Shown here: in pieces, positions 7,921-16,660 of the stretch
How positions within the stretch are numbered: the stretch's first letter is position 1
Layout: each line of letters opens with the position of its first letter
NCBI RefSeq assembly: GCF_000763295.1
Contig: NZ_JRJE01000003.1
Span: 1 to 64,000 of the forward strand
DNA length: 64,000 bases
Direction: 5' to 3'
Source of the DNA: Thalassospira australica
GTDB lineage: Bacteria; Pseudomonadota; Alphaproteobacteria; Rhodospirillales; Thalassospiraceae
The notes under the pieces: model-generated
Database searches by the model: none
What the model saw: only the letters and a program-made list of their open reading frames with translations
Told to the model about the DNA's origin: nothing
Translations under genes and position numbers: made by a program

Positions 7921-9003
7921 ATGACACCACCATCGGATCAGGACATCGACGTGCAGCAAAAAACAAAACCAGCCCATCACACAGACACCGGATTTGAAAA
8001 CCGCCACCCCCTGCCCGATCCGGTCAAACGATCATTCTGGCGGTTTTTGCGTCGGCGCTATTTCGGCGATGACAATTGGCCCAAGGCCAAACATCAGATC
8101 GGCAAGATCCCGACCGAAACACCTGATCATGATGCCATCCAAAACCCGGACCCATCGCGTTTGCAGGTCACATGGGTCGGTCATGCCACGGTTCTGGTGC
8201 AATATGGCGGGCTCAACATCCTGACCGATCCAGTCTTTTCCGACCGCGCATCGCCGTTTAAACGCATTGGTCCGAAACGCTATAGCCTGCCCGGACTTGC
8301 CATTGATCAATTGCCCAGGCTTGATCTGGTCTTGCTTTCACACAATCACTACGACCATTTCGATCTTGATAGTCTTGGCAAACTGGGTAATGCGCCGCGT
8401 TATGTCCTGCCGCTTAAAAACGGGCCGCTTCTGGAAAAGGCTGGCATCTCACCCGATCGTTATGTCGAACTCGATTGGGATGAAAGCCATGCCCATGATG
8501 ATGTGACCATTACCCATGTGCCGTCCAACCATTGGTCGAGCCGCACCACCAAGGATCGCAAGGAAATGCTTTGGGGTGGATATGTTCTGGAGTTTGGTGA
8601 TGGCTACCGGTTCTATTTCGTTGGTGACACCGGTTGGAACGAAGCCCTGTTTACCGAACTGGGGCAACAGCATGGCGGGATTGATTTTGGTTTGATCCCG
8701 ATTGGCGCCTATGACCCACGTGATTTCATGCGCAACTCGCACTGCAACCCCGAAGAGGCCATCGAAATCATGCAAAAGATGGGCGTCAAGCACGCACTTG
8801 CCATCCATTGGGGCACGTTCGTTCTGACGGCCGAACCGGTGGATGAACCGCCCGTTCGATTGGCCTCCGCACGCAAGGCGGCCGGACTTGATGACGGCGA
8901 TTTCATCGCCCCGCCGGTTGGTGCAACACGGTTCTTTCCAGGCAAGACATCGCGCCAACAGACAACATCGCAAAAGGTCGAGCACACAGCGTCCCAAACA
9001 TAG
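7921..9003 (+). CDS. MBL-fold hydrolase, NAPE-PLD-like
   Basis: 360-residue metallo-beta-lactamase-fold phosphodiesterase. The metal site is SHNHYDHFD (HxHxDH), with further ligands in VPSNHWSSRT and VGDTGWNE and the final IHWGTF. WVGHATVLVQ and the 'LTDPVFSDRASP' block are typical of N-acyl-phosphatidylethanolamine phospholipase D-like (NAPE-PLD/RomA) enzymes, which cleave phospholipid headgroup esters. No signal peptide is seen, so it acts in the cytoplasm or at the inner face of the membrane. Monocistronic, between the thi terminator and an EamA transporter. The exact substrate is not deducible. Confidence 0.88.
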   Translation: MTPPSDQDIDVQQKTKPAHHTDTGFENRHPLPDPVKRSFWRFLRRRYFGDDNWPKAKHQIGKIPTETPDHDAIQNPDPSRLQVTWVGHATVLVQYGGLNILTDPVFSDRASPFKRIGPKRYSLPGLAIDQLPRLDLVLLSHNHYDHFDLDSLGKLGNAPRYVLPLKNGPLLEKAGISPDRYVELDWDESHAHDDVTITHVPSNHWSSRTTKDRKEMLWGGYVLEFGDGYRFYFVGDTGWNEALFTELGQQHGGIDFGLIPIGAYDPRDFMRNSHCNPEEAIEIMQKMGVKHALAIHWGTFVLTAEPVDEPPVRLASARKAAGLDDGDFIAPPVGATRFFPGKTSRQQTTSQKVEHTASQT

Positions 9004-9094
9004 CAGCCCCGGCAAGAGCGGTTTGGTAAATCCCAAACGCCTATGCTAAGCATCAGTGATTGCGTCATAAAACCGTAACATTGATTGCGCCGCC

Positions 9095-9946
9095 ATGAGT
9101 TTAACCGTCTTTCTTGCCGTAATGGGTGCTGCCCTGATGCATGCCGTCTGGAATGCATTGGTCAAGGGTGGGTCGGACAAACTTATGAATATGACGGCAA
9201 TCGTGCTGGGTCATATTCCGGTGGTTTTGGTCCTGTTGCCGATGGTTGACGTCCCGGCACCGGAAAGCTGGCCTTATCTGATTGGATCACTTGTGCTGCA
9301 TACCGGGTATCAGCTGTTTTTAATTCTGGCCTATCGGCTTGGCGATCTTAGTCAGGTTTACCCGATTGCACGCGGGTCCTCGCCGCTGATTGTTGCGGCT
9401 GTATCGGTATTATTGCTGGGCGTTACCCTGCATGTCAGTGAATGGCTGGCCATTGTTGTGATTGGCGTTGGCATCATCAGCATGTGCATCACACGGCAGG
9501 CCGATGGCCTTCGCAATCGCAATGCTGCCTTGGCCGCCATCATCACCGGCTGCTTTATCAGCAGCTATTCACTGGTCGATGGCACGGGGGCGAGATTGGC
9601 GGGAAGTTCTCTTGCCTACTACAGCTATCAGACCGTTGGCAATGTGCTGATCTTTGGGGTGATCGCGAGTTTGATGCGTCCGCGCATCCTTGCCGATATC
9701 GCAAAGTCGGGCAAAAAGGTCTTTGTTATTGGGGGCACGGCGTCCTTTGCGGCTTATGCCACTGTCATGTGGGCCTTTACACAGGCCCCGATCCCGCTTG
9801 TAGTTGCACTTCGCGAAACGGGCATTGTCTTTGCGCTTTTGATCGGCGTGTTCTTCATGGGTGAGAAGCTTAATCTTTTAAAGCTGTCGTCAACCATGAT
9901 GACGCTGGGCGGGGCGATTATCCTGCGTCTGGCGCGCAGCCTGTAA
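9095..9946 (+). CDS. EamA/DMT-superfamily transporter
   Basis: 283-residue protein made of about ten membrane helices in two EamA repeats. The first repeat has MHAVWNALVKGGSD and YPIARGSSPLIVA, the second VALRETGIVFALLIGVFFMGEKL, which are family marks of drug/metabolite exporters. It probably exports small metabolites; substrate unknown. The gene ends 13 bp before the MITE-like repeat element (9960-10223), so any native terminator has been displaced or replaced by that element's stem-loops. Confidence 0.88.
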   Translation: MSLTVFLAVMGAALMHAVWNALVKGGSDKLMNMTAIVLGHIPVVLVLLPMVDVPAPESWPYLIGSLVLHTGYQLFLILAYRLGDLSQVYPIARGSSPLIVAAVSVLLLGVTLHVSEWLAIVVIGVGIISMCITRQADGLRNRNAALAAIITGCFISSYSLVDGTGARLAGSSLAYYSYQTVGNVLIFGVIASLMRPRILADIAKSGKKVFVIGGTASFAAYATVMWAFTQAPIPLVVALRETGIVFALLIGVFFMGEKLNLLKLSSTMMTLGGAIILRLARSL

Positions 9947-9959
9947 CCGACCCGGCCTA

Positions 9960-10223
9960 GGGCCTGTTGATGATCAGGATGCCGTCGTGGCGGGATCGTA
10001 TTTTCCCACCTGCAAGAAGTCGATGGCGCAGCGTGGCAGGTCCAACGAAAGCCAGCCGCGACGCCGCAGGTGGGAAAATACGCCCCGTCCAGAGGGATTG
10101 CTGCCTAAGGGCGCGAACCCGCGTCCCTCGTCCTTGAATATGCCAAGCATGTCCTGCGTCCTCACTCCTAATTTCGCGCCCATAGGCGGCAACCACGGCG
10201 ATATCCTGATCATCAACAGGCCC
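9960..10223. mobile_element. MITE-like non-autonomous element, 264 bp, flanked by TA
   Basis: The element begins gggcctgttgatgatcagg and ends with the exact reverse complement (cctgatcatcaacaggccc), a 21-bp perfect terminal inverted repeat. TA lies directly outside both ends (9958-9959 and 10224-10225), as expected for a TA target duplication. Inside is a second perfect inverted repeat, cgtattttcccacctgc (9997-10013) and gcaggtgggaaaatacg (10066-10082). There is no transposase; the 79- and 80-codon frames inside follow from the repeat and are not convincing genes. TA duplication points to an IS630/mariner-like or IS5-group (IS427-type) parent, which is inference. It separates the EamA gene from the convergent FAD oxidoreductase and ends 12 bp from the latter's stop. 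Confidence 0.8.
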
Positions 10224-10236
10224 TACCGAATTTCAA

Positions 10237-11550
10237 TCAGGCCCGCGTGCGGGGACGACGGCGCGTGCCATCTTCAAATCTTGAAAGTTCCATCCCTTTC
10301 AGGGTGATGGATGGTTGCCCTGTGGTGATCCAGTCTGACAAGACCTTTCCCACCACTGGCCCCATGGCAAAGCCATGGCCGGAGAAACCCGATGCGACAA
10401 AGAAGTGCTTGGGGTTTTCAAACTGATCAATCACCGGCACCGCATCCGGGGTAACGTCGATGTCGCCCGCCCATGTATCGGCAATGCCGACTTTCTTGAT
10501 TTGCGGCAGGACCGTTTGCAGGTTGCGCATCGCATTTTTGACGCGCACTGGATACGGTTCCGCCTGATTGGTACGCCGTCCGATCATCGGTTGTTTTGAC
10601 GCATCCGATCCCGGCACACGATCCACCAGATCATCAAAGAACCGCTTGTTGAAGTGGAACTTGAAGGTTGCCCAGTTATCAAAAAGCCCCGGCATGAAAT
10701 CACGTGCGTATTTAAAACGCCCCAGCGTCAGGTCAATATCGGTCATGAATTCATCGGCAATATTCATCGATCCATCGGCGCGTTGACGAAATGCCAGCCC
10801 GGCGGCCAGGGTCCCAGCCGACGAAATATCGGGCACGGGTGTTGTGCGAATGACCGTGCCGCGTGTCGTCTGCTGTGGCAGGCGGCGGCCAAATTTCGCA
10901 ACGAACTTATGGGTGGCTGCACCGGCCGCACAAATCACATATTTACATTTGATTTCACCCTGCTCGGACACGACCGAGCTGATTGCACCTGCCTCGGTTT
11001 CAATTGAAAGCGCCCCGCACCCTTCTGCAATTACAGCGCCCAATTCACGAGCACGTCTGGCAATCGCCGGGGCGGCCTTTTTGGGTTCGGCCTGTCCGTC
11101 AGATGGGGTGTAGATGCCGCCAACACCGGGTGCTGTAATACCGGGGATCAGTTTTTCAACGCCCTTGGTGCCAAGCGTCCGGGTTTCAACGCCAAACCCT
11201 TTTGAATCGTCAATCCACTGTTCAAAATCCGACATTTCAGACTCATCGCGGGCAACAAACAATACCCCGCCCTGCCGCCATTCAAGATCGGCATTCAGTT
11301 CCTTTTCCAGGCCCTGCCAGATCCGGTTGCATTCGATCATTAAGGGAAGTTCAACCGGGTCGCGGCCCTGTTGGCGGACAAATCCCCATGCCCGACCAGA
11401 CTGATGCGATGCAATGGTGTCCTTTTCGAGCAACACGACCTTCATGCCCGCCTTGGTCAGGTAGTAGGCACAGGAAGACCCGTGAATACCACCACCAATG
11501 ACAACGACATCGCATTCCTTGGGCAATTCGAACTCGGGATAATTTGTCAT
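10237..11550 (-). CDS. FAD-dependent oxidoreductase (DAO family, glycine/D-amino-acid oxidase-like)
   Basis: 437 residues from ATG 11550 (MTNYPEFELP). An N-terminal Rossmann FAD site reads VVVIGGGIHGSSCAYYLTKAG followed by the Glu of VVLLEKD, and the C-terminal FAD-contact region is VASGFSGHGFAMGP. These are standard DAO-family (glycine oxidase, sarcosine oxidase, D-amino-acid dehydrogenase) features. It should oxidise an amine substrate in the cytoplasm; which one is unknown. The longer frame to 11610 lacks a ribosome site, whereas aaaggccccac precedes the chosen ATG. It is divergent from metC, with a shared 104-bp promoter region. Confidence 0.87.
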   Translation of the reverse strand: MTNYPEFELPKECDVVVIGGGIHGSSCAYYLTKAGMKVVLLEKDTIASHQSGRAWGFVRQQGRDPVELPLMIECNRIWQGLEKELNADLEWRQGGVLFVARDESEMSDFEQWIDDSKGFGVETRTLGTKGVEKLIPGITAPGVGGIYTPSDGQAEPKKAAPAIARRARELGAVIAEGCGALSIETEAGAISSVVSEQGEIKCKYVICAAGAATHKFVAKFGRRLPQQTTRGTVIRTTPVPDISSAGTLAAGLAFRQRADGSMNIADEFMTDIDLTLGRFKYARDFMPGLFDNWATFKFHFNKRFFDDLVDRVPGSDASKQPMIGRRTNQAEPYPVRVKNAMRNLQTVLPQIKKVGIADTWAGDIDVTPDAVPVIDQFENPKHFFVASGFSGHGFAMGPVVGKVLSDWITTGQPSITLKGMELSRFEDGTRRRPRTRA

Positions 11551-11654
11551 GTGGGGCCTTTCCGGGTGGGAATTTATACTGATTACAGTTTGGTATGTGG
11601 CGCAAACCAAGTTATGTTGCGCGGCAATAAATCACAACCAAATCAGGTGCTACC

Positions 11655-12809
11655 ATGTCTGATCATGCAAAAAAACAGTCTCCCGCCACCGTAGCCGCCC
11701 AGGCGCTTGGCTGGGTAGATGAGACCACCAAATCCGTTACCCCGCCGCTTTATCCCTCGACCACGTTCGAACGCAACACCGACCTTAGCTATCATGACGG
11801 GCGCTGCTATACGCGCGCAGACAATCCGACCTATGATCAGGCTTGCGAAGTTCTGAACGCCCTTGAAGGCGGCGCCGAAACCCGTCTGTTCGCATCGGGC
11901 ATGGCGGCAGCCGTTGCTGTTTTGCATGCGCTGAACCCCGGTGATCATGTAGTTGCCCCCAAGGTCATGTATTGGGCGCTGCGCAGTTTCATGCTTGATA
12001 GCGGCGTGCGTGCGGGCCTGACGTTTGATTTTGTCGATAACGCCGATATCGCCGACTGGGACAAACATATCATTGCCGGTAAAACCAAGCTGGTTTGGCT
12101 TGAAACCCCGGCCAACCCCGATTGGCAGATCACCGATATCAAGGCCGTTGTCGATCTTGCCCATGCGGCGGGTGCTGTGGTGGCCGTGGACAATACCGTC
12201 GCCACCCCGCTTCTGACCCGCCCGCTTGAATTGGGTGCAGATATCGTCATGCATTCGGCGACCAAGTACCTTAATGGTCACAGCGATGTTCTTGCCGGGT
12301 CCCTGACCGCCGCAAAGGATAGCGAATTCTGGCAGCGAGTATGTAAACAGCATGCATCAGGGGGGGCTGTTCTCGGGGTGTTTGAAACATGGCTTCTGCT
12401 GCGTGGCATGCGCACGCTTTCGATCCGTGTTGAACGCGCAAGTGCAACGGCCATGGCGATTGCCAAGCATTTTGAAAACCATCCTGAAATCGAACAGGTC
12501 CAGTACCCCGGCCTTGAAAGCCATGTCGGGTACGAGATCGCCAAAAAACAGATGTCAGGTGGTTTTGGCGGCATGCTGTCGCTTCGCGTGAAGGGCGGTG
12601 AAAAGCGTGCGGTTGATTTCCACAACCACTGCAAGCTGTTCAAACGCGCAACGTCCCTTGGCGGGGTTGAAAGCCTGATCGAACATCGCTCATCAGTCGA
12701 AGGACCAACCAGCCCGGTTCCCGGCGATTTGCTGCGTCTTTCGGTTGGCATTGAAGATTGCGGTGATCTTGTTAACGACCTTGAAACAGCCCTGACGTTA
12801 AGCAAATAA
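11655..12809 (+). CDS. metC: Cystathionine beta-lyase (PLP-dependent trans-sulfuration enzyme)
   Basis: 384-residue Cys/Met-metabolism PLP enzyme. The substrate/PLP phosphate contacts are in PLYPSTTFER and RLFASGMAAAVAVL; the Schiff-base lysine is Lys204 in HSATKYLNGHSD. The WLETPANPDWQITD segment and the SLGGVESLIEHRSSVEGP C-terminus favour cystathionine beta-lyase over gamma-synthase. It cleaves cystathionine to homocysteine, pyruvate and ammonia in methionine synthesis, although some close relatives act as methionine gamma-lyases. Divergent from the FAD oxidoreductase; the ChaN-like gene follows 35 bp downstream and may be co-transcribed. Confidence 0.85.
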   Translation: MSDHAKKQSPATVAAQALGWVDETTKSVTPPLYPSTTFERNTDLSYHDGRCYTRADNPTYDQACEVLNALEGGAETRLFASGMAAAVAVLHALNPGDHVVAPKVMYWALRSFMLDSGVRAGLTFDFVDNADIADWDKHIIAGKTKLVWLETPANPDWQITDIKAVVDLAHAAGAVVAVDNTVATPLLTRPLELGADIVMHSATKYLNGHSDVLAGSLTAAKDSEFWQRVCKQHASGGAVLGVFETWLLLRGMRTLSIRVERASATAMAIAKHFENHPEIEQVQYPGLESHVGYEIAKKQMSGGFGGMLSLRVKGGEKRAVDFHNHCKLFKRATSLGGVESLIEHRSSVEGPTSPVPGDLLRLSVGIEDCGDLVNDLETALTLSK

Positions 12810-12844
12810 AGCGCAAGGCTTTTTAATTCGGAACCTCTGCATCG

Positions 12845-13894
12845 ATGCCCAAGCAATTCATGATCAGGTCATTTGCACGCAAGGCACTCTATCGTGTCGC
12901 TTCTGTGGCTTGGGCATCGACCATTCTTGTTGGGGCCGTGGCTGTCTTATCCCCCGTGGCCCGTGCGCAGGAAACAGTTCCCCCGATTGACACGCTTATG
13001 GATGTGAATGCCCTTCCGCCCGCACCGGGGCTTATTTTTGATGTGCAGGCGGGCGAATACATCATGTTTGATGTGCTCATCGAACGTCTTTTGGGCCGTC
13101 AATACATCCTGATCGGCGAAAAGCACGACAATCCGATCCACCATCACCATCAGGCGCAGCTTGTCGACGCGCTTAGCCAAGCAGATGGCCTTAACCGCGC
13201 ACTCGTCTGGGAAATGTTCACCCGCGATCAACAAGTTGCGCTTGATCAGAACTGGCAGGAAACACCGATTGCTGATCTCGGCCCTGCCCTCCAATGGGAA
13301 GAACGCGGCTGGCCATCGTGGCATGACTATGCCCCAATCGCCGAGGCCGCGCGCAATAACGACCTGATGATGGTTGCGGGCAACCTTCCTGATGGGCTGC
13401 TCCGCCCGATGATCAATGATGGGAACGCGGTTCTGCCAGATGTTCTGGCAACCCAACTCGATCTACCGGAAATTCCATCAGACATTCTTGAACGCTTTAA
13501 CACCGAAATTGCCGAGGGCCATTGCAACATGTTGCCAAAGAACATGCTTGGCGGGTTTTCCGGTGTGCAGTTTGCACGGGATGCCTCCTTGGCCCATGCC
13601 ATGACGGATGCGGTGACAATCGACGATGTTGATGGCGCGTTCCTGATTGCCGGTGCCATGCATGTGCGCCAAACCATTGCGGTGCCATGGCATTTGCGCC
13701 GATTTGATCCCGAATTGGAAGACAACGATATCGCGGTTGTCAGCCTGATAGAAACCGACGACCTGGATGACGCCCCGGCCAACATCGAAGATTACGCCAA
13801 ACGGTTCGGGGATATGGATGACATCGACTTCATGTGGTTCACCAATGACATTGAACGCGATGATCCCTGCAAAGGCCTTCGCATCGGGCAATAG
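12845..13894 (+). CDS. ChaN-family haem-binding/uptake protein
   Basis: 349 residues. An N-terminal export signal (about residues 10-41, ending SPVARAQE) is followed by a ChaN (Haem_bdg_uptake, Tiki/TraB-related) domain. Domain marks are LIGEKHDNPIHHHHQ, LVWEMF..DQQ, WPSWHDYAPIAEAA and the late GAMHVRQTIAVPWHL. ChaN from Campylobacter binds haem and is thought to work in iron uptake at the cell envelope; in related families the same fold acts as a protease, so function is not settled. It follows metC closely in the same direction. No TonB-dependent receptor or Fur-box-like palindrome is seen nearby. Confidence 0.82.
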   Translation: MPKQFMIRSFARKALYRVASVAWASTILVGAVAVLSPVARAQETVPPIDTLMDVNALPPAPGLIFDVQAGEYIMFDVLIERLLGRQYILIGEKHDNPIHHHHQAQLVDALSQADGLNRALVWEMFTRDQQVALDQNWQETPIADLGPALQWEERGWPSWHDYAPIAEAARNNDLMMVAGNLPDGLLRPMINDGNAVLPDVLATQLDLPEIPSDILERFNTEIAEGHCNMLPKNMLGGFSGVQFARDASLAHAMTDAVTIDDVDGAFLIAGAMHVRQTIAVPWHLRRFDPELEDNDIAVVSLIETDDLDDAPANIEDYAKRFGDMDDIDFMWFTNDIERDDPCKGLRIGQ

Positions 13895-13973
13895 CCCCAT
13901 CTGATAACGACGGCCACACCACAGATATTCAGCCGCGACAAATCAGCCCGGCAACCTTCCCGACAGTTTTGAC

Positions 13974-14516
13974 TTATTTGATTTTGCGCGGCAGCCAGTC
14001 GGTTGTTGCGACCGGCTTACCCTTATGCGAACGCATCACGCGTGGGCGCACGACTTCCTTTGCCTCGGGCGTGGTCGCCGTTTTGCGGACAGAGGCATAA
14101 AAATCGACCAGCTCATCATACGGAATGATCGTCCCGATCCCTTCCTTATAGGCTTTGGTAAAGGGCGGATGATTGCGCACCGTCATGCTAAGATGCTCGA
14201 CCGTGTGATGGCCAAACTGTGACCAGATGCTTTCAAGAAAATGGATGGTTTTCGGATCCACCGATTTCAGGCGCACATCCGGCCGACATTCTTCCATCAC
14301 CGCATAAAGATTTGGTTCCACCGGGCCAAATTCCTCGGCAACGAAGATGGCAGGCATCAACATATTGCCGTGGTAATTCGCCCCGTAATAGGCCTGTGCC
14401 AGATACAGCAAACGGTGCAGCTTTTGTGGCTGCAGATATTCGTTATCGTTAAGCGCAAGGTCGATAAACCTGAATGCAGCTTCAAATACCGTACTAAGAA
14501 CCGGCTTGTTCTTCAT
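13974..14516 (-). CDS. SocA/Panacea-domain protein (DUF4065)
   Basis: 180 residues from ATG 14516 (MKNKPVLSTVFEAA). The fold-typical segments are LQPQKLHRLLYLAQAYYGA, LMPAIFVAEEFGPVEPNLYAV, LESIWSQFGHHTVEHLSMTVRNHPP and the C-terminal IPYDELVDFYAS. This is the SocA ('Panacea') antitoxin-like domain. In Caulobacter, SocA delivers toxin SocB to ClpXP; in many other genomes the domain is fused to or paired with diverse toxins. Here no short partner gene lies next to it: both neighbours are over 75 bp away, and the nearest unknown (14655-15101) is on the same strand upstream. An orphan or domesticated copy is the best reading. Confidence 0.75.
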   Translation of the reverse strand: MKNKPVLSTVFEAAFRFIDLALNDNEYLQPQKLHRLLYLAQAYYGANYHGNMLMPAIFVAEEFGPVEPNLYAVMEECRPDVRLKSVDPKTIHFLESIWSQFGHHTVEHLSMTVRNHPPFTKAYKEGIGTIIPYDELVDFYASVRKTATTPEAKEVVRPRVMRSHKGKPVATTDWLPRKIK

Positions 14517-14654
14517 GCTGGGCCCGATGGTCTTTGGGAACACTCAATCACAGCCCGATCATAGGGGCTATGGCAGATGCCAACAAGCATTCCGCTTTAA
14601 GATTTCCATTTTTCGAGAAAACTATCGGCCTGAAGGGGGCGAAGTCCCGACAGC

Positions 14655-15101
14655 CTAAACCGATGCATCAAGATGCATTCCGCGCACCCCGAAACCATGG
14701 GTCACCGCATTGACGACCGCATAAAACGACGTTCCGGTATTGACCTTAAGATCAAGCGGGATTGACGGATCAAGCAGACTTGCGAAATCCACATCACCCT
14801 GCACCTCGACGGCACCTTCGCGGTCACTTGCACGCCGTGCAGCCGACAGATTGCGCTGTTCGGCTCGCTGGTCCTTTTGTTCACCGGGGTTGCCCTGCCC
14901 GGACTGACGTTTTTCCTTGCCGTTGATATAGGCATTGAACAAAATCCCGTCGTCATCCGGATCATAGGTGTAATTCTGAGAGGACGCCTCAACCTGACTT
15001 TCACGGTCAACCGTCGATACACCGCGCGCGCCAGCCGCCGCAAGACGGCCATACTGGCCGACCTGTGATACGGATTGTGCGCTTTGAAGCGGTGCGATCA
15101 T
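14655..15101 (-). CDS. Hypothetical protein
   Basis: 148 residues starting at ATG 15101, with a good ribosome site (aagaggaaa). The protein is polar and probably largely disordered: a Q/S/G-rich start (MIAPLQSAQSVSQVGQYGRLA), a charged middle (NGKEKRQSGQGNPGEQKDQ) and an ordered-looking end (LLDPSIPLDLKVNTGTSFYAVVNAVTHGFGVRG). No signal peptide or membrane segment. I do not recognise a family. It lies upstream of the SocA-domain gene on the same strand (138 bp apart), so co-transcription is possible but not shown. Confidence 0.6.
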   Translation of the reverse strand: MIAPLQSAQSVSQVGQYGRLAAAGARGVSTVDRESQVEASSQNYTYDPDDDGILFNAYINGKEKRQSGQGNPGEQKDQRAEQRNLSAARRASDREGAVEVQGDVDFASLLDPSIPLDLKVNTGTSFYAVVNAVTHGFGVRGMHLDASV

Positions 15102-15175
15102 TTTCCTCTTCCTTGCCGCAAAACGGCAAAACCAAAGATATATTTCAACCTATACATTCTACATGAATATATAAG

Positions 15176-15210
15176 AAAAAGGCAGGGAAATCGCAATCCC
15201 TGCCCTTTTT
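15176..15210 (-). terminator. Terminator of apt
   Basis: Perfect 13-14 bp stem aaaaaggcaggga / tccctgcccttttt around an 8-nt loop, with a T-run on the minus strand (TTTTTCTTATA). It lies 10 bp after the apt stop. Confidence 0.92.
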
Positions 15211-15220
15211 GGGCGCGTGA

Positions 15221-15748
15221 TCAGTCGCCTTCAAATTCGACAAGATGGAACGCATCAACACCGCGATCACGGATTTTTTGTGCGCCGCCAAGATCGGGCA
15301 AATTGATGATGAAGGCACAACCGGCAACCTCGGCACCGATCTTTTCGATCAGATCAATTGCGGCAAGGGCTGTTCCACCCGTAGCAATCAGATCATCCAT
15401 AATCAGAACGCGACTGCCGGGTTTGACCGAATCCTTGTGGATTTCAATCACGTCCGATCCGTATTCCAGTTCATATTCCACACCAATGGTTTCGGCCGGA
15501 AGTTTGCCCTTTTTGCGGATGGTGGCAAAGCCGATGCCAAGTGCGACCGCAACTGCCGGACCAATGACAAACCCGCGCGCCTCAATCCCGGCGATCATGT
15601 CGATCTTTTTGTCCTGAAACTCAGCCGCGAAACTGTCGATAACTTCGCTTAGACCGTACGGGTCTTCGAACAGGGTCGTGATATCCCGAAACATGATGCC
15701 CTTTTTAGGGTAATCGGGAATGGTACGGATCAAGGATTTGATCGACAT
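15221..15748 (-). CDS. apt: Adenine phosphoribosyltransferase
   Basis: 175-residue type I phosphoribosyltransferase that converts adenine and PRPP to AMP (purine salvage, cytoplasm). It has the APT start IRTIPDYPKKGIMFRDITTL, the base-binding ARGF (IEARGFVIG) and the PRPP motif RVLIMDDLIATGGTALAAI (VLIMDDLIATGGT). Length is the usual ~170-180. The start at 15748 (MSIKSLIRT) has a ggagcattcc ribosome site; the 11-codon extension upstream has none. Single-gene unit closed by a strong terminator. Confidence 0.97.
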   Translation of the reverse strand: MSIKSLIRTIPDYPKKGIMFRDITTLFEDPYGLSEVIDSFAAEFQDKKIDMIAGIEARGFVIGPAVAVALGIGFATIRKKGKLPAETIGVEYELEYGSDVIEIHKDSVKPGSRVLIMDDLIATGGTALAAIDLIEKIGAEVAGCAFIINLPDLGGAQKIRDRGVDAFHLVEFEGD

Positions 15749-15911
15749 GGAATGCTCCGGCCAGAAATCAGGAAAACGCACGCGATCACCCGGCCATGAA
15801 CATCATGACCGGATCACATACGGCGCCATTTGATGCCTGAAACCAACCCGATTGGCAAGGCACAACCGTTTTGTGCCCTTTCGCCGCAGTCAAGGCATTC
15901 CTGACCGGCAC

Positions 15912-16166
15912 TCAGGCTGCGTGGGATGTCGCTTCACCCATTGCAGGGCTGCGCACCGGTTTGGCGATAGACACAAAGTCATTGGCCAGCTTTTTACTGA
16001 TTTCTGCACGCGTGCCACGCGAAAGACCGGTTTGAGCAGCTTCGCGATTGCCCCATACCGCCCGGTAGAGCCGATAATCATGGTCATTGATCTGACCGAA
16101 TACTTTTTCGACTTCCATCAGAGTCTGGACATAACTCTTTTTCATGTCAGCCATCCTGTTGCTCAT
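15912..16166 (-). CDS. Small hypothetical protein
   Basis: 84 residues from ATG 16166, or 77 from the ATG at 16145 which has the better ribosome site (cagga, spaced by 8). Sequence is helical and basic (MKKSYVQTLMEVEKVFGQIN, then DYRLYRAVWGNREAAQTGLSRGTRAEI). No signal peptide, no membrane span, no family recognised. The region between it and apt (about 160 bp) contains no obvious gene. Moderately confident it is real because of its sensible amino-acid composition and placement in a same-strand series. Confidence 0.5.
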   Translation of the reverse strand: MSNRMADMKKSYVQTLMEVEKVFGQINDHDYRLYRAVWGNREAAQTGLSRGTRAEISKKLANDFVSIAKPVRSPAMGEATSHAA

Positions 16167-16316
16167 GCTGATTTTCGCAAAACCGTTTTTGCGAAAGAAG
16201 GCACCGTTTACCGATGCATCTTATACAGCAGCGATATAAGCCGAAGTTCGTGACCTCGAAAGCGCAAGACGGTGACAAGATCAGGAAGCTTTTGTGACAC
16301 CCCTGCCCCAATTGAA

Positions 16317-16352
16317 AACAGCCCGCCTTCACGATACGAAGACGGGCTGTTG
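16317..16352 (-). terminator. Terminator after the 88-residue hypothetical gene
   Basis: Stem aacagcccgccttc / gaagacgggctgtt with one mismatch and an 8-nt loop, followed on the minus strand by TTTTCAATT. It is 41 bp beyond the stop at 16394. Confidence 0.85.
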
Positions 16353-16393
16353 ATATCTTAATCGCATTGGCGTGATCTACGCGCGCGATGCCT

Positions 16394-16660
16394 TTAATTC
16401 AGCTTTTTGGCGGCCTCTGCCTGCTTGGCTTCTGCGTCGATCTGCTTTTGCAGGGCATCGCCATATTCGCCGTAAATCCGACCTTCGAGCGACAGCTCCA
16501 AAAAGCGGATATAGTCATTTTGATCGGTAATCTTGGCGCGGGCCACTTCGATTACGTCAAACGGGTTTGCCGCATCCAGATCATACTTGCGGATCAGCCC
16601 CAGCATCTCTGCGGTGATCTGATCAAGCTTCTTGCGGGTGTCGCTGTAGGAAAGCGTCAT
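16394..16660 (-). CDS. Small hypothetical coiled-coil protein
   Basis: 88 residues, start ATG 16660 with an acaggat ribosome site. Almost entirely helical: LDQITAEMLGLIRKYDLDAANPF, then a second helix with EVARAKITDQNDYIRFLEL, and a Lys/Ala-rich end (KQIDAEAKQAEAAKKLN). No signal or membrane segment and no family recognised. It has its own terminator and faces away from motA across a 391-bp region, so it is probably a separate transcription unit. Confidence 0.65.
   Translation of the reverse strand: MTLSYSDTRKKLDQITAEMLGLIRKYDLDAANPFDVIEVARAKITDQNDYIRFLELSLEGRIYGEYGDALQKQIDAEAKQAEAAKKLN

Noticed and set aside
9957-10216. 79- and 80-codon frames within the repeat element
   Set aside because: They are produced by the inverted repeat sequence and have no ribosome site or domain.
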